From G965202915 sp965205955 (GTDB lineage: Bacteria; Pseudomonadota; Gammaproteobacteria; Eutrophobiales; Eutrophobiaceae), in contig OZ242192.1 of the NCBI GenBank assembly GCA_965205955.1, forward strand, positions 2,418,001 through 2,482,000: a DNA stretch of 64,000 nt, given 5' to 3'. The notes under the pieces were generated by a model. That model ran no database searches, was not told the origin of the DNA, and worked only from the letters and a program-made list of their open reading frames with translations. Numbering within the stretch: position 1 is the stretch's first letter; each line of letters opens with the position of its first letter. Positions 25,602-35,194 of this stretch are shown here, one piece after another. The position numbers and the translations under genes are program-made.

Positions 25602-26841
25602 ACTTTGGATTAAATTCCCGACGCAACGTATCGGCCAGGGCCGTCGCCTCCGCTTTTTTGTCATCACTCATAGTATCGCCGACTCTATGCAATGCCTTTT
25701 TCATATCTTTATTACCGCCCATCTGCATTGCCAGAAAAAGCCAGGCATAGGCGCGAATAATATTTTTTTCTACCCCCTTCCCTGTCGTATAATTCATGCC
25801 CAGCACATATTGCGCCTTTGCATAGCCCTGTCTGGCAGCTCTCTCGAACCATTCGCCAGCCTGTTTATCATCGACAGACACCGTCCTGCCATTCCGATAT
25901 AGACAGCCAAGCCGGTACTGCGCTTTTGCATAACCGGCCTCTGCCGCTCTTCTAAAATGCCTTGCGGCTTCATATTCATTGCCTTCTATATCCTGGCAAA
26001 AAAAATAAAGTTTTCCTAATTGATAGTCTGCTTTTGCATAACCCTGGCGTGCTGCGCGCTCAAAATAATCTCTCGCGGCATTTTGATCCCGTGGCACACC
26101 GGTACCGTTCATATAAAATAATCCTATAGTAAACTGGGCACGGGCATAGCCCTGCCGTGCTGCGAGTTCATGCCATTTGAATGCCTCCTCATAGTTCTGA
26201 GGTACGCCATGTCCGTTGCTGTACATCAGCGCGAGATTATACTGCGCCTTGATACAGCCTTGTTTTGCAGATTCCATATACCACTTCACCGCTTCTGCTT
26301 TATCGACTTTGGCGCCTATGCCCCGTTCACACATTACCCCGATATTCAATTGCGCTTTCATATGCCCCTGAACGGCTGCTTTTTTGTGCCAGTCAAAGGC
26401 CGCAATATCATCTCTGCTTGTGCCTATCCCATTGGCCAGCATATAGGCTATATTATAGCGGGCGCCGGCATGACCACGCTCCGCCGATTTTTTATACCAT
26501 TCAAATGCCCTGGCATAATCCTGTTGCAAACCAAGACCATATTGATAGCACCATCCAAGATCAGCCTGGGCATCGGCATGATTATCCTCAACCGCCCGCC
26601 GCAACCATTTAACGGCCTCTTGATAGTCTTCCGGCATGCCAATGCCTTGGATATACATTCGGGCAAGACGAGATTGCGCTTGCGCCGATCCCTGCTCGGC
26701 AGCCTTGCGGTACCAGCAAGCCGCCTGAGCGGGGTCCATGGGAACCCCCAACCCATTCGCATATAAATCGGCCAATTGGACTTGTGCGTTCACCTCCCCC
26801 GCATTCGCCTCCGCAGTCAAAGCCGCTAACTGAGCGCCCAT
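25582..26841 (-). CDS. Sel1-repeat protein
   Basis: 419 residues from ATG 26841. About ten Sel1-like units of 36 residues (108 bp), each with the pattern AQxxLGxxYxxGxGVxxDxxxAxxWYxxAAxQG, fill nearly the whole protein. No signal peptide is visible with this start. The open frame runs upstream to 27183, but the extra 114 codons show no repeats and no relatives that I recognise, and would abut apbE; I left them out. Sel1 proteins are solenoid scaffolds for signalling or host-interaction complexes; partner unknown. Confidence 0.85.
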   Translation of the reverse strand: MGAQLAALTAEANAGEVNAQVQLADLYANGLGVPMDPAQAACWYRKAAEQGSAQAQSRLARMYIQGIGMPEDYQEAVKWLRRAVEDNHADAQADLGWCYQYGLGLQQDYARAFEWYKKSAERGHAGARYNIAYMLANGIGTSRDDIAAFDWHKKAAVQGHMKAQLNIGVMCERGIGAKVDKAEAVKWYMESAKQGCIKAQYNLALMYSNGHGVPQNYEEAFKWHELAARQGYARAQFTIGLFYMNGTGVPRDQNAARDYFERAARQGYAKADYQLGKLYFFCQDIEGNEYEAARHFRRAAEAGYAKAQYRLGCLYRNGRTVSVDDKQAGEWFERAARQGYAKAQYVLGMNYTTGKGVEKNIIRAYAWLFLAMQMGGNKDMKKALHRVGDTMSDDKKAEATALADTLRREFNPKFIAQAN

Positions 26842-27182
26842 AATTACTTCATGTTTTTTCCATATTGCAGAATATTTTCCATATACCGTATCGATGCAAG
26901 GATCTCCCGCCCGTTTGATTGTATAGAAATTATGCGTAGAGGGTGTATTTCTTGCACAATCCTGCGCTATTCCTGCTCGCAATAGCCGAATTATACTCGC
27001 GAACTTGACGCAGCCTTGCAAGACATACATTCTTAAGCCTGTCCGGATCTGGCTGCTTTTTCCGGCTTGTATCAGGAGTTGCACAGAGACCCGCAAACAA
27101 ATTGAATGAGAAATTATAGTATCCCTGCCCATGTTCCAACAGGAACACTGCAATAAATTGTTCCGTACAGGAGATTGACTCA
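26842..27182. other. Intergenic region between Sel1 gene and apbE
   Basis: This must carry the divergent promoters of both genes. A minus-strand frame crosses it (residues such as LKNVCLARLRQVREYN) but starts inside apbE and has no recognisable motif. AGGAGA just before apbE is its ribosome site. I see no hairpin or repeat. Confidence 0.4.
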
Positions 27183-28202
27183 ATGCGCTTACTGATTTTT
27201 ATATTTTGGGCCGCCTGTTTATCAGGTTGCGGCAACGATGAATCCCTGCCGCTTATTATTCTGAATGGTTCAACTATGGGCACTCAATATTCAATAAACA
27301 TCAACGCCGCAAAACCGCCCTCCGACACGGCATTATTGCAAAAAGAGATCGATGCGCTATTGGAAGAAATCAATGACAAGATGTCTACCTATATTGAAGG
27401 ATCTGAATTAATGCAAATCAATCATAATAAAAGTGATGATTGGATACCCGTATCCCCGGAACTATTCACGGTGATCAGCAATGCTCAGCGCATCAGCGCC
27501 GATACCCGGGGCACATTTGATATAACGATTGGTTCTATGGTGAATTTATGGGGCTTCGGCGGCGATTTCCATACTGGAACCATTCCTGATGAGATTGTGA
27601 TCAATAAAACCCTGAAAAATGTTGGATATCAAATGATACAGCTACAGACCCTGCCCCCCGCATTAAAAAAAGCCAACCCGGATATATTTATTGATTTATC
27701 TGCCATTGCAAAAGGGTATGCCGTAGATAAAATTTCCAGCCATTTAATGGATATGGGGCTGAATGATTTTATGGTGGAAATTGGCGGAGAAATATATGCT
27801 CAGGGGAAAAATATAAACGGCGAACTTTGGCGGATCGGTATTGAAAAACCGGTGGGTGAGATCCGCAGTGTGCAGAAAATTATACCTCTAAAAAATATGG
27901 CTATGGCCACATCCGGCAACTACAGAAACTATATTGAGTCCGGAGATAAGCGTTATTCGCATATACTCGATCCGGCCGGGGGGAAGCCGGTAACGGACAA
28001 TCTTGCCTCAGTTACTGTCCTGCATGCTTCCGCCATGCAGGCCGATGCGCTGGCAACGGCAGTGTTGGTAATGGGCAAGGAAAAGGCGTTGGAATATGCG
28101 GAGCGGCATCGGTTGGCGACATTTTTGATTACGGCTACGGGCAGGGGTTTTGAAGAATTTCAATCATCGGCATTCGAGGCATATATGCGCCGGGTGCAAT
28201 AA
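27183..28202 (+). CDS. apbE: FAD:protein FMN transferase lipoprotein
   Basis: 339 residues. N-terminal lipobox LSGC with C16 as the lipidated cysteine, so it should be anchored facing the periplasm. Core motifs: GSTMGTQYSI, STYIEGSELMQIN, FDITIGSMVNLWGFG, IDLSAIAKGYAVD, VEIGGEIYAQG, ATSGNYRNY, YSHILDPAGGKPV and the metal-site motif ADALATAVLVMG. It attaches FMN to threonine in target proteins such as RnfG or NqrC; no such target is in the window. AGGAGA precedes the ATG. Confidence 0.93.
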   Translation: MRLLIFIFWAACLSGCGNDESLPLIILNGSTMGTQYSININAAKPPSDTALLQKEIDALLEEINDKMSTYIEGSELMQINHNKSDDWIPVSPELFTVISNAQRISADTRGTFDITIGSMVNLWGFGGDFHTGTIPDEIVINKTLKNVGYQMIQLQTLPPALKKANPDIFIDLSAIAKGYAVDKISSHLMDMGLNDFMVEIGGEIYAQGKNINGELWRIGIEKPVGEIRSVQKIIPLKNMAMATSGNYRNYIESGDKRYSHILDPAGGKPVTDNLASVTVLHASAMQADALATAVLVMGKEKALEYAERHRLATFLITATGRGFEEFQSSAFEAYMRRVQ

Positions 28203-28309
28203 TGCATTTCTTCAGGTTCATGGTTGTTTCATTTCCAACGATATTGCTATAGCATAATTTGATTGGAGCCGGAGGATAGTATAATCATTCATACTTTGGG
28301 AGAGATTGC

Positions 28310-28792
28310 ATGCCATCATTTGATATTGTGTCCAAAATCGATCAGCATGAACTAAATAATGTAATAGAGCAGACCAATCGTGAAATTGCCAATCGCTTTG
28401 ACTTCAAGGGAACGAATTCAAGAGTAGAAACGGAAGGCGCATCGCTGGTATTGCACTCATCCTCCAAATTTCAGATAAAACAGGCCGATGAAATTATGAG
28501 AACGAGAATGTCCAAACGGGGCATTGATTTACGCTGTTTTGAATACGGTGAAGTTCAGGAACGGAGCAAGGAAGCGCACCAATCTATCACCATGAAACAG
28601 GGGATAGACAGGGAAATGGCCAGAAAAATCAGCAAAATAATCAAGGATGCAAAATTAAAAGTACAAACCGGTATTCAAGGCGATTTGGTGCGTGTTACCG
28701 GGAAAAAAAAGGATGATCTTCAATCTGTCATTGCTTTATTGAAGGGTTCGAAAATCGATTTGCCGCTGCAATATGTGAATTTCAGAGAGTAA
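28310..28792 (+). CDS. yajQ: YajQ-family nucleotide-binding protein
   Basis: 160 residues, the full usual length. Family signatures: MPSFDIVSKIDQHELNNVIEQTNREIANRFDF at the start (shown in parts: SFDIVSKID, NREIANRFDFKG), MKQGIDREMARKISKIIKD, VQTGIQGDLVRVTGKKKDDLQ and the ending LPLQYVNFR. YajQ proteins bind nucleic acid or nucleotides, with cyclic-di-GMP binding reported for a Xanthomonas relative. GGGAGAGA lies ahead of the ATG. It stands alone between apbE and a convergent gene. Confidence 0.93.
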   Translation: MPSFDIVSKIDQHELNNVIEQTNREIANRFDFKGTNSRVETEGASLVLHSSSKFQIKQADEIMRTRMSKRGIDLRCFEYGEVQERSKEAHQSITMKQGIDREMARKISKIIKDAKLKVQTGIQGDLVRVTGKKKDDLQSVIALLKGSKIDLPLQYVNFRE

Positions 28793-28909
28793 TCGCCGCA
28801 AAAATCAATTTTCATACAGCTTAAGCTGCGCCGGGTATGGTAAAAATATCGATAAACCAAAGCGGCGGTAACCCAGGCTGCCTATCGCAAAATCGAGAGA
28901 ATAATTATA

Positions 28910-31318
28910 TCAGTCCAACTGCTTTTTAATATCGGCCAGCAGGGAGTGATTGTCTTGCTTCACCTGTTTTTTTGCCGCTTCGGCCTTGGTCTTGATGCGG
29001 TTCATTAAATGAGTGCGGTATTGCACCACTGTAGATTCGGCATCCCGTCGCTGTTCATTTTCGAAATTAATCAGATCTTTTTCAATCTGCTTTGTCAAAG
29101 CCTTCTCTTCCTTCTGTTTTCTCAGCAAATTATGATCAATTTTATTTTTATTAGATGCGGTAACCTTTTCAGCCTGGGCGGTATCTTCCAGATATTTATT
29201 GGCCTGAATAACTTTTTTTTCCGCGGCCCTCAATTGCCTCTCCAAATCATCCAGGTCGCCAATCGGCGATAGAGTGTGCTCCTTGTGCTGTTGTTTGAGG
29301 CGATTGGCGCGCTCTATTGCCTGTTTCCTTGCTTTTTGCGCATCGGCCTTCGTTTTTTGAATCCGCATCAGAGACTGCTGAATTTTCTTTGCCTCTCTTT
29401 CCAACTTGACACGTTCCTGGTATAGCCTCTCCTCTTCCAAAGAGCGGGGTCTTCCACTCGGCGATTTAAACTCCTTAATAATCTTTTTGGCCTCTTTTTT
29501 TGCCGCCTGCTTTGCAGCCGACGCAACCATTTTTGCTCCCTGCAATTTTTTAAATTCACTGAAGTTGCGCTGATATTCTTCAGCCAGTTTTTTCTTTTCA
29601 CTTTCAAGCATCGCTTTGGCCTGAGCCTTTATTTTATCCCCCATCTCTTGCTGCTCTTGCTTTCTTTTCCGAGCCTGCCGCTCCAGCAATCTCCGGGATT
29701 CATCCAGCTTCTGCTTCAAGACATCCGCTTTCCCCAATTTCTGCTTGGCTTCTTGCTCCTGTCTTTTAATACTTTCACGCTGTTCCTGCAGTTCTTCCTG
29801 TGTTTCCCTCTTAAGCCGCTCCAGCTTCTCCATCTCGGCTTGATTCTTTGCATAAATTTTATCCAGTTTATCTTTTTTCACCTGCAGATTTCTCTTGGCC
29901 TTCTCCTTTAATTGCTTCAAGCGTTCTACTCTCTCCCGAGTTTTTCTCCGCATTTCTTCCTCGGCGGCCTTCTTCTCGGCCCTTAGCTTCTTTTTCTTTC
30001 TCTCCAACTCTTCTCCAACCTGCTGCTGCTTTTCCTTTGTTTGCTCATCGGCCTTTTCCACAGCCTGTTTTACTTTTACAATCCTGATTTGAGTTGTTTC
30101 CAAATCAATATCGACCATTTCTTCCTGGAATTCCGAATCCAATTCAAAATCATCATCGTCCGTCTCATCAAATGCATCGGGAAACTTGAACTCATCATCA
30201 TCATCCCCGATCGATCCGGTATCTTCGGGTAAATCAGAGGCTTCCTCCGGCAACGCAGACGGATTATTTACCAGGCCTCCTTTTAGAAAACAAGCATTGA
30301 ACCCACGCTCTGTCAGCAGGTATGTGCCGCTGGAACTGCGCCCGCCCGTGTCACAATAGACGATATATTGTTTATTTTGATCCAATGTATCGATTTTCGC
30401 CCTCAATGCCCCCAAAGGAACATTAATGCTGTCCTTGATGGATGATGCCTGATGCTCATTCGGAAAGCGCACATCCAGCCAGACGGCGCCTTCGCTATGC
30501 AATTTTTCTGCCTGGGCAAACGACACGGATTCGAGCATGGTTTTTTGTATGAGACTGGTGAAATCATCTTTTGATAATTGCATCACTACACCATCAGTGA
30601 TCATCTTGACCGTTGCACTGCGCTTTGCCTCAGAAATCAATGCTTCTTCGCCAAAACTATCACCCGGCCCCAGGTCGGCCAGCTTGACAGCTTCACCGGT
30701 CGGCGAAGACTTGCGGTAAACAGCGCCCTTCCCTGATTCAACAACATAATAATGCTCCCCGATATCGCCTTGCCGGATCACTACTTCGCCCGCCTCTTTC
30801 TCTATGGGCTGCAACAAGGCAAATAATTGATGCATACTGGTGGCCGGGATCTTTGAAAAAATCCCGGATTGCAGCATCTTTGTCATCCAATCCACATCAT
30901 CATCCGTGCCGTCAGCAATATCGACTTCAACAGACGCAGATTCGCTGACAGGCTCGAACTGGTTGGCAAGCATCAACAGTTGCTCCAGCACACTCCTGTC
31001 TACCCGCAAAACAATGACTTCTGTTTTTGCCTTGGCTGAAAATTGGCGCGGCTGCAATTGCGCCATGGCATAGTTGGCCTGATCACTTCCTGCGGCAATG
31101 GTAGTACGCACCTGTTCGTCAGCAAGCAATTCGATTTCACCATCGAGGAGATAGAATGAGAAATTATCTCTATCGCCTTGCTTAAAGACATGCCGCCTTT
31201 TCTTACATGTGATGATTTCTGTATCAGAAAGCAACCGCTTCTGTAATTTCGCGCTAATATCATTAATAGGAATAAGCGTACTGATGCGGTCCGCATATTG
31301 TTCCTTTAAATCAGTCAT
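28910..31318 (-). CDS. Cyclic-nucleotide-binding x2, rhodanese, acidic linker and long coiled-coil protein
   Basis: 802 residues with an unusual domain order. Residues about 20-120: a CNB-like beta-roll with a degraded phosphate cassette. About 145-260: a second CNB domain with a near-canonical cassette FGEEALISEAKRSATV (222-237), including the arginine that contacts the cyclic phosphate. About 268-350: a rhodanese domain with C322 in the active loop YCDTGGRSS. About 355-405: very acidic linker (DDDDEFKFP, DETDDDDFELD). About 410-802: long charged K/E/Q-rich heptad region, surely coiled coil. Nothing suggests membrane insertion. It may sense a cyclic nucleotide and handle sulfane sulfur while acting as a filament or scaffold. 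Function unknown; no operon partner. Divergent from proS. Confidence 0.85.
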   Translation of the reverse strand: MTDLKEQYADRISTLIPINDISAKLQKRLLSDTEIITCKKRRHVFKQGDRDNFSFYLLDGEIELLADEQVRTTIAAGSDQANYAMAQLQPRQFSAKAKTEVIVLRVDRSVLEQLLMLANQFEPVSESASVEVDIADGTDDDVDWMTKMLQSGIFSKIPATSMHQLFALLQPIEKEAGEVVIRQGDIGEHYYVVESGKGAVYRKSSPTGEAVKLADLGPGDSFGEEALISEAKRSATVKMITDGVVMQLSKDDFTSLIQKTMLESVSFAQAEKLHSEGAVWLDVRFPNEHQASSIKDSINVPLGALRAKIDTLDQNKQYIVYCDTGGRSSSGTYLLTERGFNACFLKGGLVNNPSALPEEASDLPEDTGSIGDDDDEFKFPDAFDETDDDDFELDSEFQEEMVDIDLETTQIRIVKVKQAVEKADEQTKEKQQQVGEELERKKKKLRAEKKAAEEEMRRKTRERVERLKQLKEKAKRNLQVKKDKLDKIYAKNQAEMEKLERLKRETQEELQEQRESIKRQEQEAKQKLGKADVLKQKLDESRRLLERQARKRKQEQQEMGDKIKAQAKAMLESEKKKLAEEYQRNFSEFKKLQGAKMVASAAKQAAKKEAKKIIKEFKSPSGRPRSLEEERLYQERVKLEREAKKIQQSLMRIQKTKADAQKARKQAIERANRLKQQHKEHTLSPIGDLDDLERQLRAAEKKVIQANKYLEDTAQAEKVTASNKNKIDHNLLRKQKEEKALTKQIEKDLINFENEQRRDAESTVVQYRTHLMNRIKTKAEAAKKQVKQDNHSLLADIKKQLD

Positions 31319-31515
31319 GCATCTAATCCCATGGTTTTATAAATATTATGGTTCATTATGTCCACTCTGCACCTCTATCTATTCCAGCTTCCAAGACACT
31401 ATTCCATTGATAGGACACTATAAAACATATACTATGACATTTGCACAAGGAATTGCCAGCCTAAAATCAGAGACCACCGAACATTCACCGCACTTGAACA
31501 GGCAGCGTCAAATGA

Positions 31516-31543
31516 TTGACTGGCGAAGGTAAAGGGCTTTATT
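31516..31543 (+). promoter_or_regulatory. Candidate sigma-70 promoter for proS
   Basis: TTGACT (31516-31521), a 16-base spacer and TTTATT (31538-31543), about 58 bases before the proS ATG. The -35 is 5/6 and the -10 is 4/6 against consensus. Confidence 0.35.
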
Positions 31544-31600
31544 TTTTTCGTTGATACCCAAAATGGCCGATAGCAATTATAACTCATTCCACTATACGCA

Positions 31601-33316
31601 ATGAAAGCATCCAATCTGCTGCTTCCCACACTCCGTGAAATTCCTGCTGATGCTGAAATCATCAGCCACCAGTTAATGTTGCGCGCCGGCATGATCCGCC
31701 AGCTCACGGCGGGGATCTATACCTGGTTGCCTTTGGGGCTGCGTATTCTTAGAAAAGTGGAAGCCATTGTGCGTGAAGAAATGAATCGCTCCGACGCCCA
31801 GGAGGTATTGATGTCCGGCGTGCAGCCGGCAGAGCTTTGGCAAGAATCCGGGCGCTGGGATGAATATGGCCCGGAATTATTGCGTTTAACGGACCGGCAC
31901 GGGCGCGAGTTTTGCCTCGGGCCTACACATGAAGAAATTATCACCGATTTAATCCGTCGGGAAATCCACAGCTATAAACAGCTCCCTGTTAATTTTTATC
32001 AGATCCAGACAAAATTTCGCGACGAAATACGCCCTCGCTTCGGCATCATGCGCGCCAGGGAATTTTTGATGAAAGATGCTTATTCCTTTCATTTGACGCA
32101 GGATTCTTTACAGGAAACCTACCAGCTTATGCACCGGACTTATTGCGCTATTTTTTCGCGTCTGGGTTTAGATTATCGGGTCGTGCTGGCCGATAGCGGC
32201 AATATCGGCGGCGCCATCTCGCACGAATTTCACGTGCTGGCCGACACCGGTGAAGATGAAATTGTGTTCAGCCGCAATAGCGATTATGCGGCCAATATGG
32301 AACTGGCGGAATCGATCAGGCCGGACGGCAAACGAGCCGAGCCGAGTCAAACCATGCAGATCGTCGATACCCCGGGACAGCACAGCATCGAAGAAGTGGC
32401 CAGGTTTCTGGGCGTTGCACCGTCACTATGCCTGAAAACCTTGATTGTGAATGGCACGGGCAAAAACGGTGAATTGGTGGCGCTGATCCTGCGCGGTGAT
32501 CATACATTGAATGCGTTCAAGGCCGAAAAGCTGGAGCAGGTGGCCGCACCGCTGCGCATGGCTGATGAGCACACTGTCCGGGAGCGTCTGCATTGCGACT
32601 TCGGTTCCATCGGGCCTGTGGGGCTGGATATTCCGGTTATTGCCGATTATGACGCCGCAAATGTGGCAGATTTTGTTTGCGGCGCAAATAAAAACGGCAA
32701 ACATCTGACGGGCGTCAACTGGCAAGGTGATATACCCGATCCGGCAACGGCCGATATACGCAATGTCCGCACAGGAGAGATGGCCCCGGATGGTTCGGGA
32801 CCGCTGGATACAGCCAGAGGGATTGAAGTCGGGCACATCTTTCAATTGGGGGAGAAATACAGTGCGGCGATGAAGGCAGCCTGCCTGAATGAGAAAGGCC
32901 AAGCGCAGACTTTGATAATGGGCTGTTATGGAATAGGCATATCACGTATAGTCGCCGCGGCTATAGAGCAGCATCATGATGAGCGCGGCATTATCTGGCC
33001 GCAGGAGATGGCTCCTTTCCAACTTTCTCTTATCCCTATCAATATGCATAGATCCCGGCGATTACAGGATGTTGTGATGGCATTTTATGAAAAATTGAAA
33101 GCTGAGAAAATTGATGTGCTGCTGGATGATCGTAGGGAAAGACCCGGAGTAATGTTCGCCGATGCCGAATTAATAGGGATCCCCCATCGTCTGGTATTGA
33201 ACGAAAAGCATCTGGATACTAATAACATTGAATATAAAGGCAGAAGGGATGCGGATAATCAAATCATTGCTTTTGATGGCGCGATTGATTTTCTACTGGC
33301 CAAATTGCGAGGCTAG
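31601..33316 (+). CDS. proS: Prolyl-tRNA synthetase, bacterial type
   Basis: 571 residues, normal for the bacterial ProRS with an inserted editing domain. Class II motifs: LPTLREIPADAEIISHQLMLRAG region, AGIYTWLPLGLRIL (motif 1), LGPTHEEIITDLIRREIHSYKQLPVNFYQIQTKFRDEIRPRFGIMRAREFLMKDAYSFH region (motif 2, shown in pieces: GPTHEEIIT, RDEIRPRFG), the Ala-editing domain at about 230-390 with GVDLP-like positions, and motif 3 MGCYGIGISRIVAAAIEQ, followed by the anticodon-binding domain. It charges tRNA-Pro and clears Ala-tRNA-Pro. Confidence 0.95.
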   Translation: MKASNLLLPTLREIPADAEIISHQLMLRAGMIRQLTAGIYTWLPLGLRILRKVEAIVREEMNRSDAQEVLMSGVQPAELWQESGRWDEYGPELLRLTDRHGREFCLGPTHEEIITDLIRREIHSYKQLPVNFYQIQTKFRDEIRPRFGIMRAREFLMKDAYSFHLTQDSLQETYQLMHRTYCAIFSRLGLDYRVVLADSGNIGGAISHEFHVLADTGEDEIVFSRNSDYAANMELAESIRPDGKRAEPSQTMQIVDTPGQHSIEEVARFLGVAPSLCLKTLIVNGTGKNGELVALILRGDHTLNAFKAEKLEQVAAPLRMADEHTVRERLHCDFGSIGPVGLDIPVIADYDAANVADFVCGANKNGKHLTGVNWQGDIPDPATADIRNVRTGEMAPDGSGPLDTARGIEVGHIFQLGEKYSAAMKAACLNEKGQAQTLIMGCYGIGISRIVAAAIEQHHDERGIIWPQEMAPFQLSLIPINMHRSRRLQDVVMAFYEKLKAEKIDVLLDDRRERPGVMFADAELIGIPHRLVLNEKHLDTNNIEYKGRRDADNQIIAFDGAIDFLLAKLRG

Positions 33317-33326
33317 ATAAAATACA

Positions 33327-33596
33327 TCAGCGAATTTCGAAGCTCTCCATCTGTTCATATTGGGCGACCCTGCTTGCCACGTTCAGAACATGCGCCGCCT
33401 CCGGACCTTTTGACAGCCACAGGCGCAGATCATCCAGTTTTTGTTTGCTGCCGCAGGCAAACACTTCAACCCGGCCATCGTCAAGATTGCGCACCCAGCC
33501 TGTCAGTCCAAGCAAAACCGCCTTCTGGCGAGTCGCCATGCGAAAGCAGACGCCTTGAACCCGGCCTTTTACAAAACAGTGAGTTGCATTTTCCAT
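33327..33596 (-). CDS. acyP: Acylphosphatase
   Basis: 89 residues, a whole acylphosphatase domain: KGRVQGVCFRMATRQKA contains the phosphate-binding loop and catalytic arginine, and GWVRNLDDGRVEVFACG contains the catalytic asparagine. It hydrolyses carboxyl-phosphate bonds in the cytoplasm. It converges on proS, leaving only 10 bases between stops, so a shared bidirectional terminator is not visible. Confidence 0.93.
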   Translation of the reverse strand: MENATHCFVKGRVQGVCFRMATRQKAVLLGLTGWVRNLDDGRVEVFACGSKQKLDDLRLWLSKGPEAAHVLNVASRVAQYEQMESFEIR

Positions 33597-33738
33597 GATA
33601 AATACTATGTGTTAAGAAATAGCGCTTTTGGGAATAGTGCCAATCCGGCTATTTCACCAAATTGATCGAAAATTGGCAAACGTTGAAAGACAAGGCTGCT
33701 TGCCGTTGGAAATAGATCGGAGAGTAATGAAAGCATGA

Positions 33739-35100
33739 TTAGCTCAAAAGAAAAATAGACGCCAAACCAAGGAATGTCACGAATCCAACCGCATCGGTAA
33801 CCGTGGTTAAAATCACACCTCCAGCAATGGCAGGATCGATACCATAGTATTTCAGTATCAACGGAATTGCGGCGCCGGTAAGTGCGGCGGCAAATAAATT
33901 AATGATCATCGCAACAGCAATAATGACGCCAAGAGGGATATTGCTGAACCAGAATATCACAATCACTGCGACAACAATCGACCAGATCATGCCATTTAAT
34001 AACCCTACGGCGATCTCTTTCAGCATCAATGCTCTTATATTGATTCTGGTAATTTGTCCCAGTGCAATCCCCCGAACGGCAATAGTGAGTGTTTGACTGC
34101 CGGCAATACCGCCCATGCCGGCAACGATAGGCATTAATACGGCGAGGGCAACCAACTGCTGTATTGTGTCTTCAAATCGGCCAATCACCCAGGACGCAAA
34201 AAAAGCGGTCGCCAAATTGATCCCCAGCCATAGCGCGCGCCGCCGGGCAGTGGCAATAATCGGAGAAAACATATCATCTTTACCCAATCCGGCCATATTG
34301 CGGGCGAGCTGCTCTTCATTTTTTTGCATTACACCAAGCACATCATCGACGGTGATCCTGCCAAGCAGGTGGTTTTGTTTATCAACAACGGCGGCGGAAA
34401 CTAAATCACGCTGTTCAAACAGCCTGGAGACCTCACGCTCCGGCACATCGGCCTCAATGCTGACGCGTTCGATCATTGTTTCACCAACCGTAATATCAGG
34501 ATCCCGAATTAATATCTCCGATAGCAACAATACGCCCAGATAGTGATTATCACGATCCACCACTATCAAATTATCGGTTTTTTCAGGGATCTCACTCAGT
34601 CTTCTCAAGTAGCGTGCGACCACCTCCAGAGTCACATCGGCTCTAATCAAGATCACATCGATATTCATCAAGCCACCTGCAGTATCCTCCGGATAAGACA
34701 GTACCGAGGAAAGACGCCGGCGATTTTGCTCATCCAGCGCGCTAAGCACGGTAGCTAACACATCATCGGACAGATCCTGAAGAATATCGGCGGCATCATC
34801 CGTATCCAGCGCGCTGGCTACCTGAACCACTTCATCTAGACGCATATGTTCCAGAAATTCCGCGCGTACCGCATCCTGCATATGTGAAAGAACTTCGCCC
34901 TGGACTTCAGAGTCCATCAGACTCCACGCGACGGTCCTGAGTGCTCCCGGCAAACTTTCCAGCAAATCGGCAATTTCGAAAGAGTGCAGCCTGGCTATCA
35001 GCGCGCGTGCATCATCCAGTTCATTGGTGTTCAGCGCTTCATATAGAAGATTGGCAGGATCGGGATCGGGAGCTTGCTTTTCTCGTATTCTCTCAGTCAT
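33739..35100 (-). CDS. mgtE: Magnesium transporter MgtE
   Basis: 453 residues from ATG 35100, which has AGAGGAAA upstream; the longer frame to 35232 reaches into the EI gene and is rejected. Order: alpha-helical N domain (ELDDARALIARLHSFEIADLLESL), two CBS domains (about 140-260, with YPEDTAGGLM and GRITVDDVLGVM), a plug helix and five membrane segments including PIVAGMGGIAGSQTL (pore), LFAAALTGAAIPLIL and TTVTDAVGFVTFLGLA. A homodimeric Mg2+ channel gated by cytosolic Mg2+ on its N/CBS domains. It is the last gene of the rpoN-PTS cluster, 94 bases after EI. Confidence 0.95.
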   Translation of the reverse strand: MTERIREKQAPDPDPANLLYEALNTNELDDARALIARLHSFEIADLLESLPGALRTVAWSLMDSEVQGEVLSHMQDAVRAEFLEHMRLDEVVQVASALDTDDAADILQDLSDDVLATVLSALDEQNRRRLSSVLSYPEDTAGGLMNIDVILIRADVTLEVVARYLRRLSEIPEKTDNLIVVDRDNHYLGVLLLSEILIRDPDITVGETMIERVSIEADVPEREVSRLFEQRDLVSAAVVDKQNHLLGRITVDDVLGVMQKNEEQLARNMAGLGKDDMFSPIIATARRRALWLGINLATAFFASWVIGRFEDTIQQLVALAVLMPIVAGMGGIAGSQTLTIAVRGIALGQITRINIRALMLKEIAVGLLNGMIWSIVVAVIVIFWFSNIPLGVIIAVAMIINLFAAALTGAAIPLILKYYGIDPAIAGGVILTTVTDAVGFVTFLGLASIFLLS

Positions 35101-35194
35101 AATTTTTCCTCTGATGAAGAGAAAGGCTTCTTCTCGAATGACTTTACTAAGCAAGTCAACCAAACGGAAAGAAACAGTAAAGTGAAGAATGTAA

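Noticed and set aside
26930..27283. Minus-strand ORF of 117 codons upstream of the Sel1 gene
   Set aside because: It overlaps the start and signal peptide of apbE, has no ribosome site and no recognisable motif.
28820..28845. Palindrome AGCTTAAGCT between yajQ and the CNB gene as terminator
   Set aside because: It is AT-rich, has no loop and no T tract.
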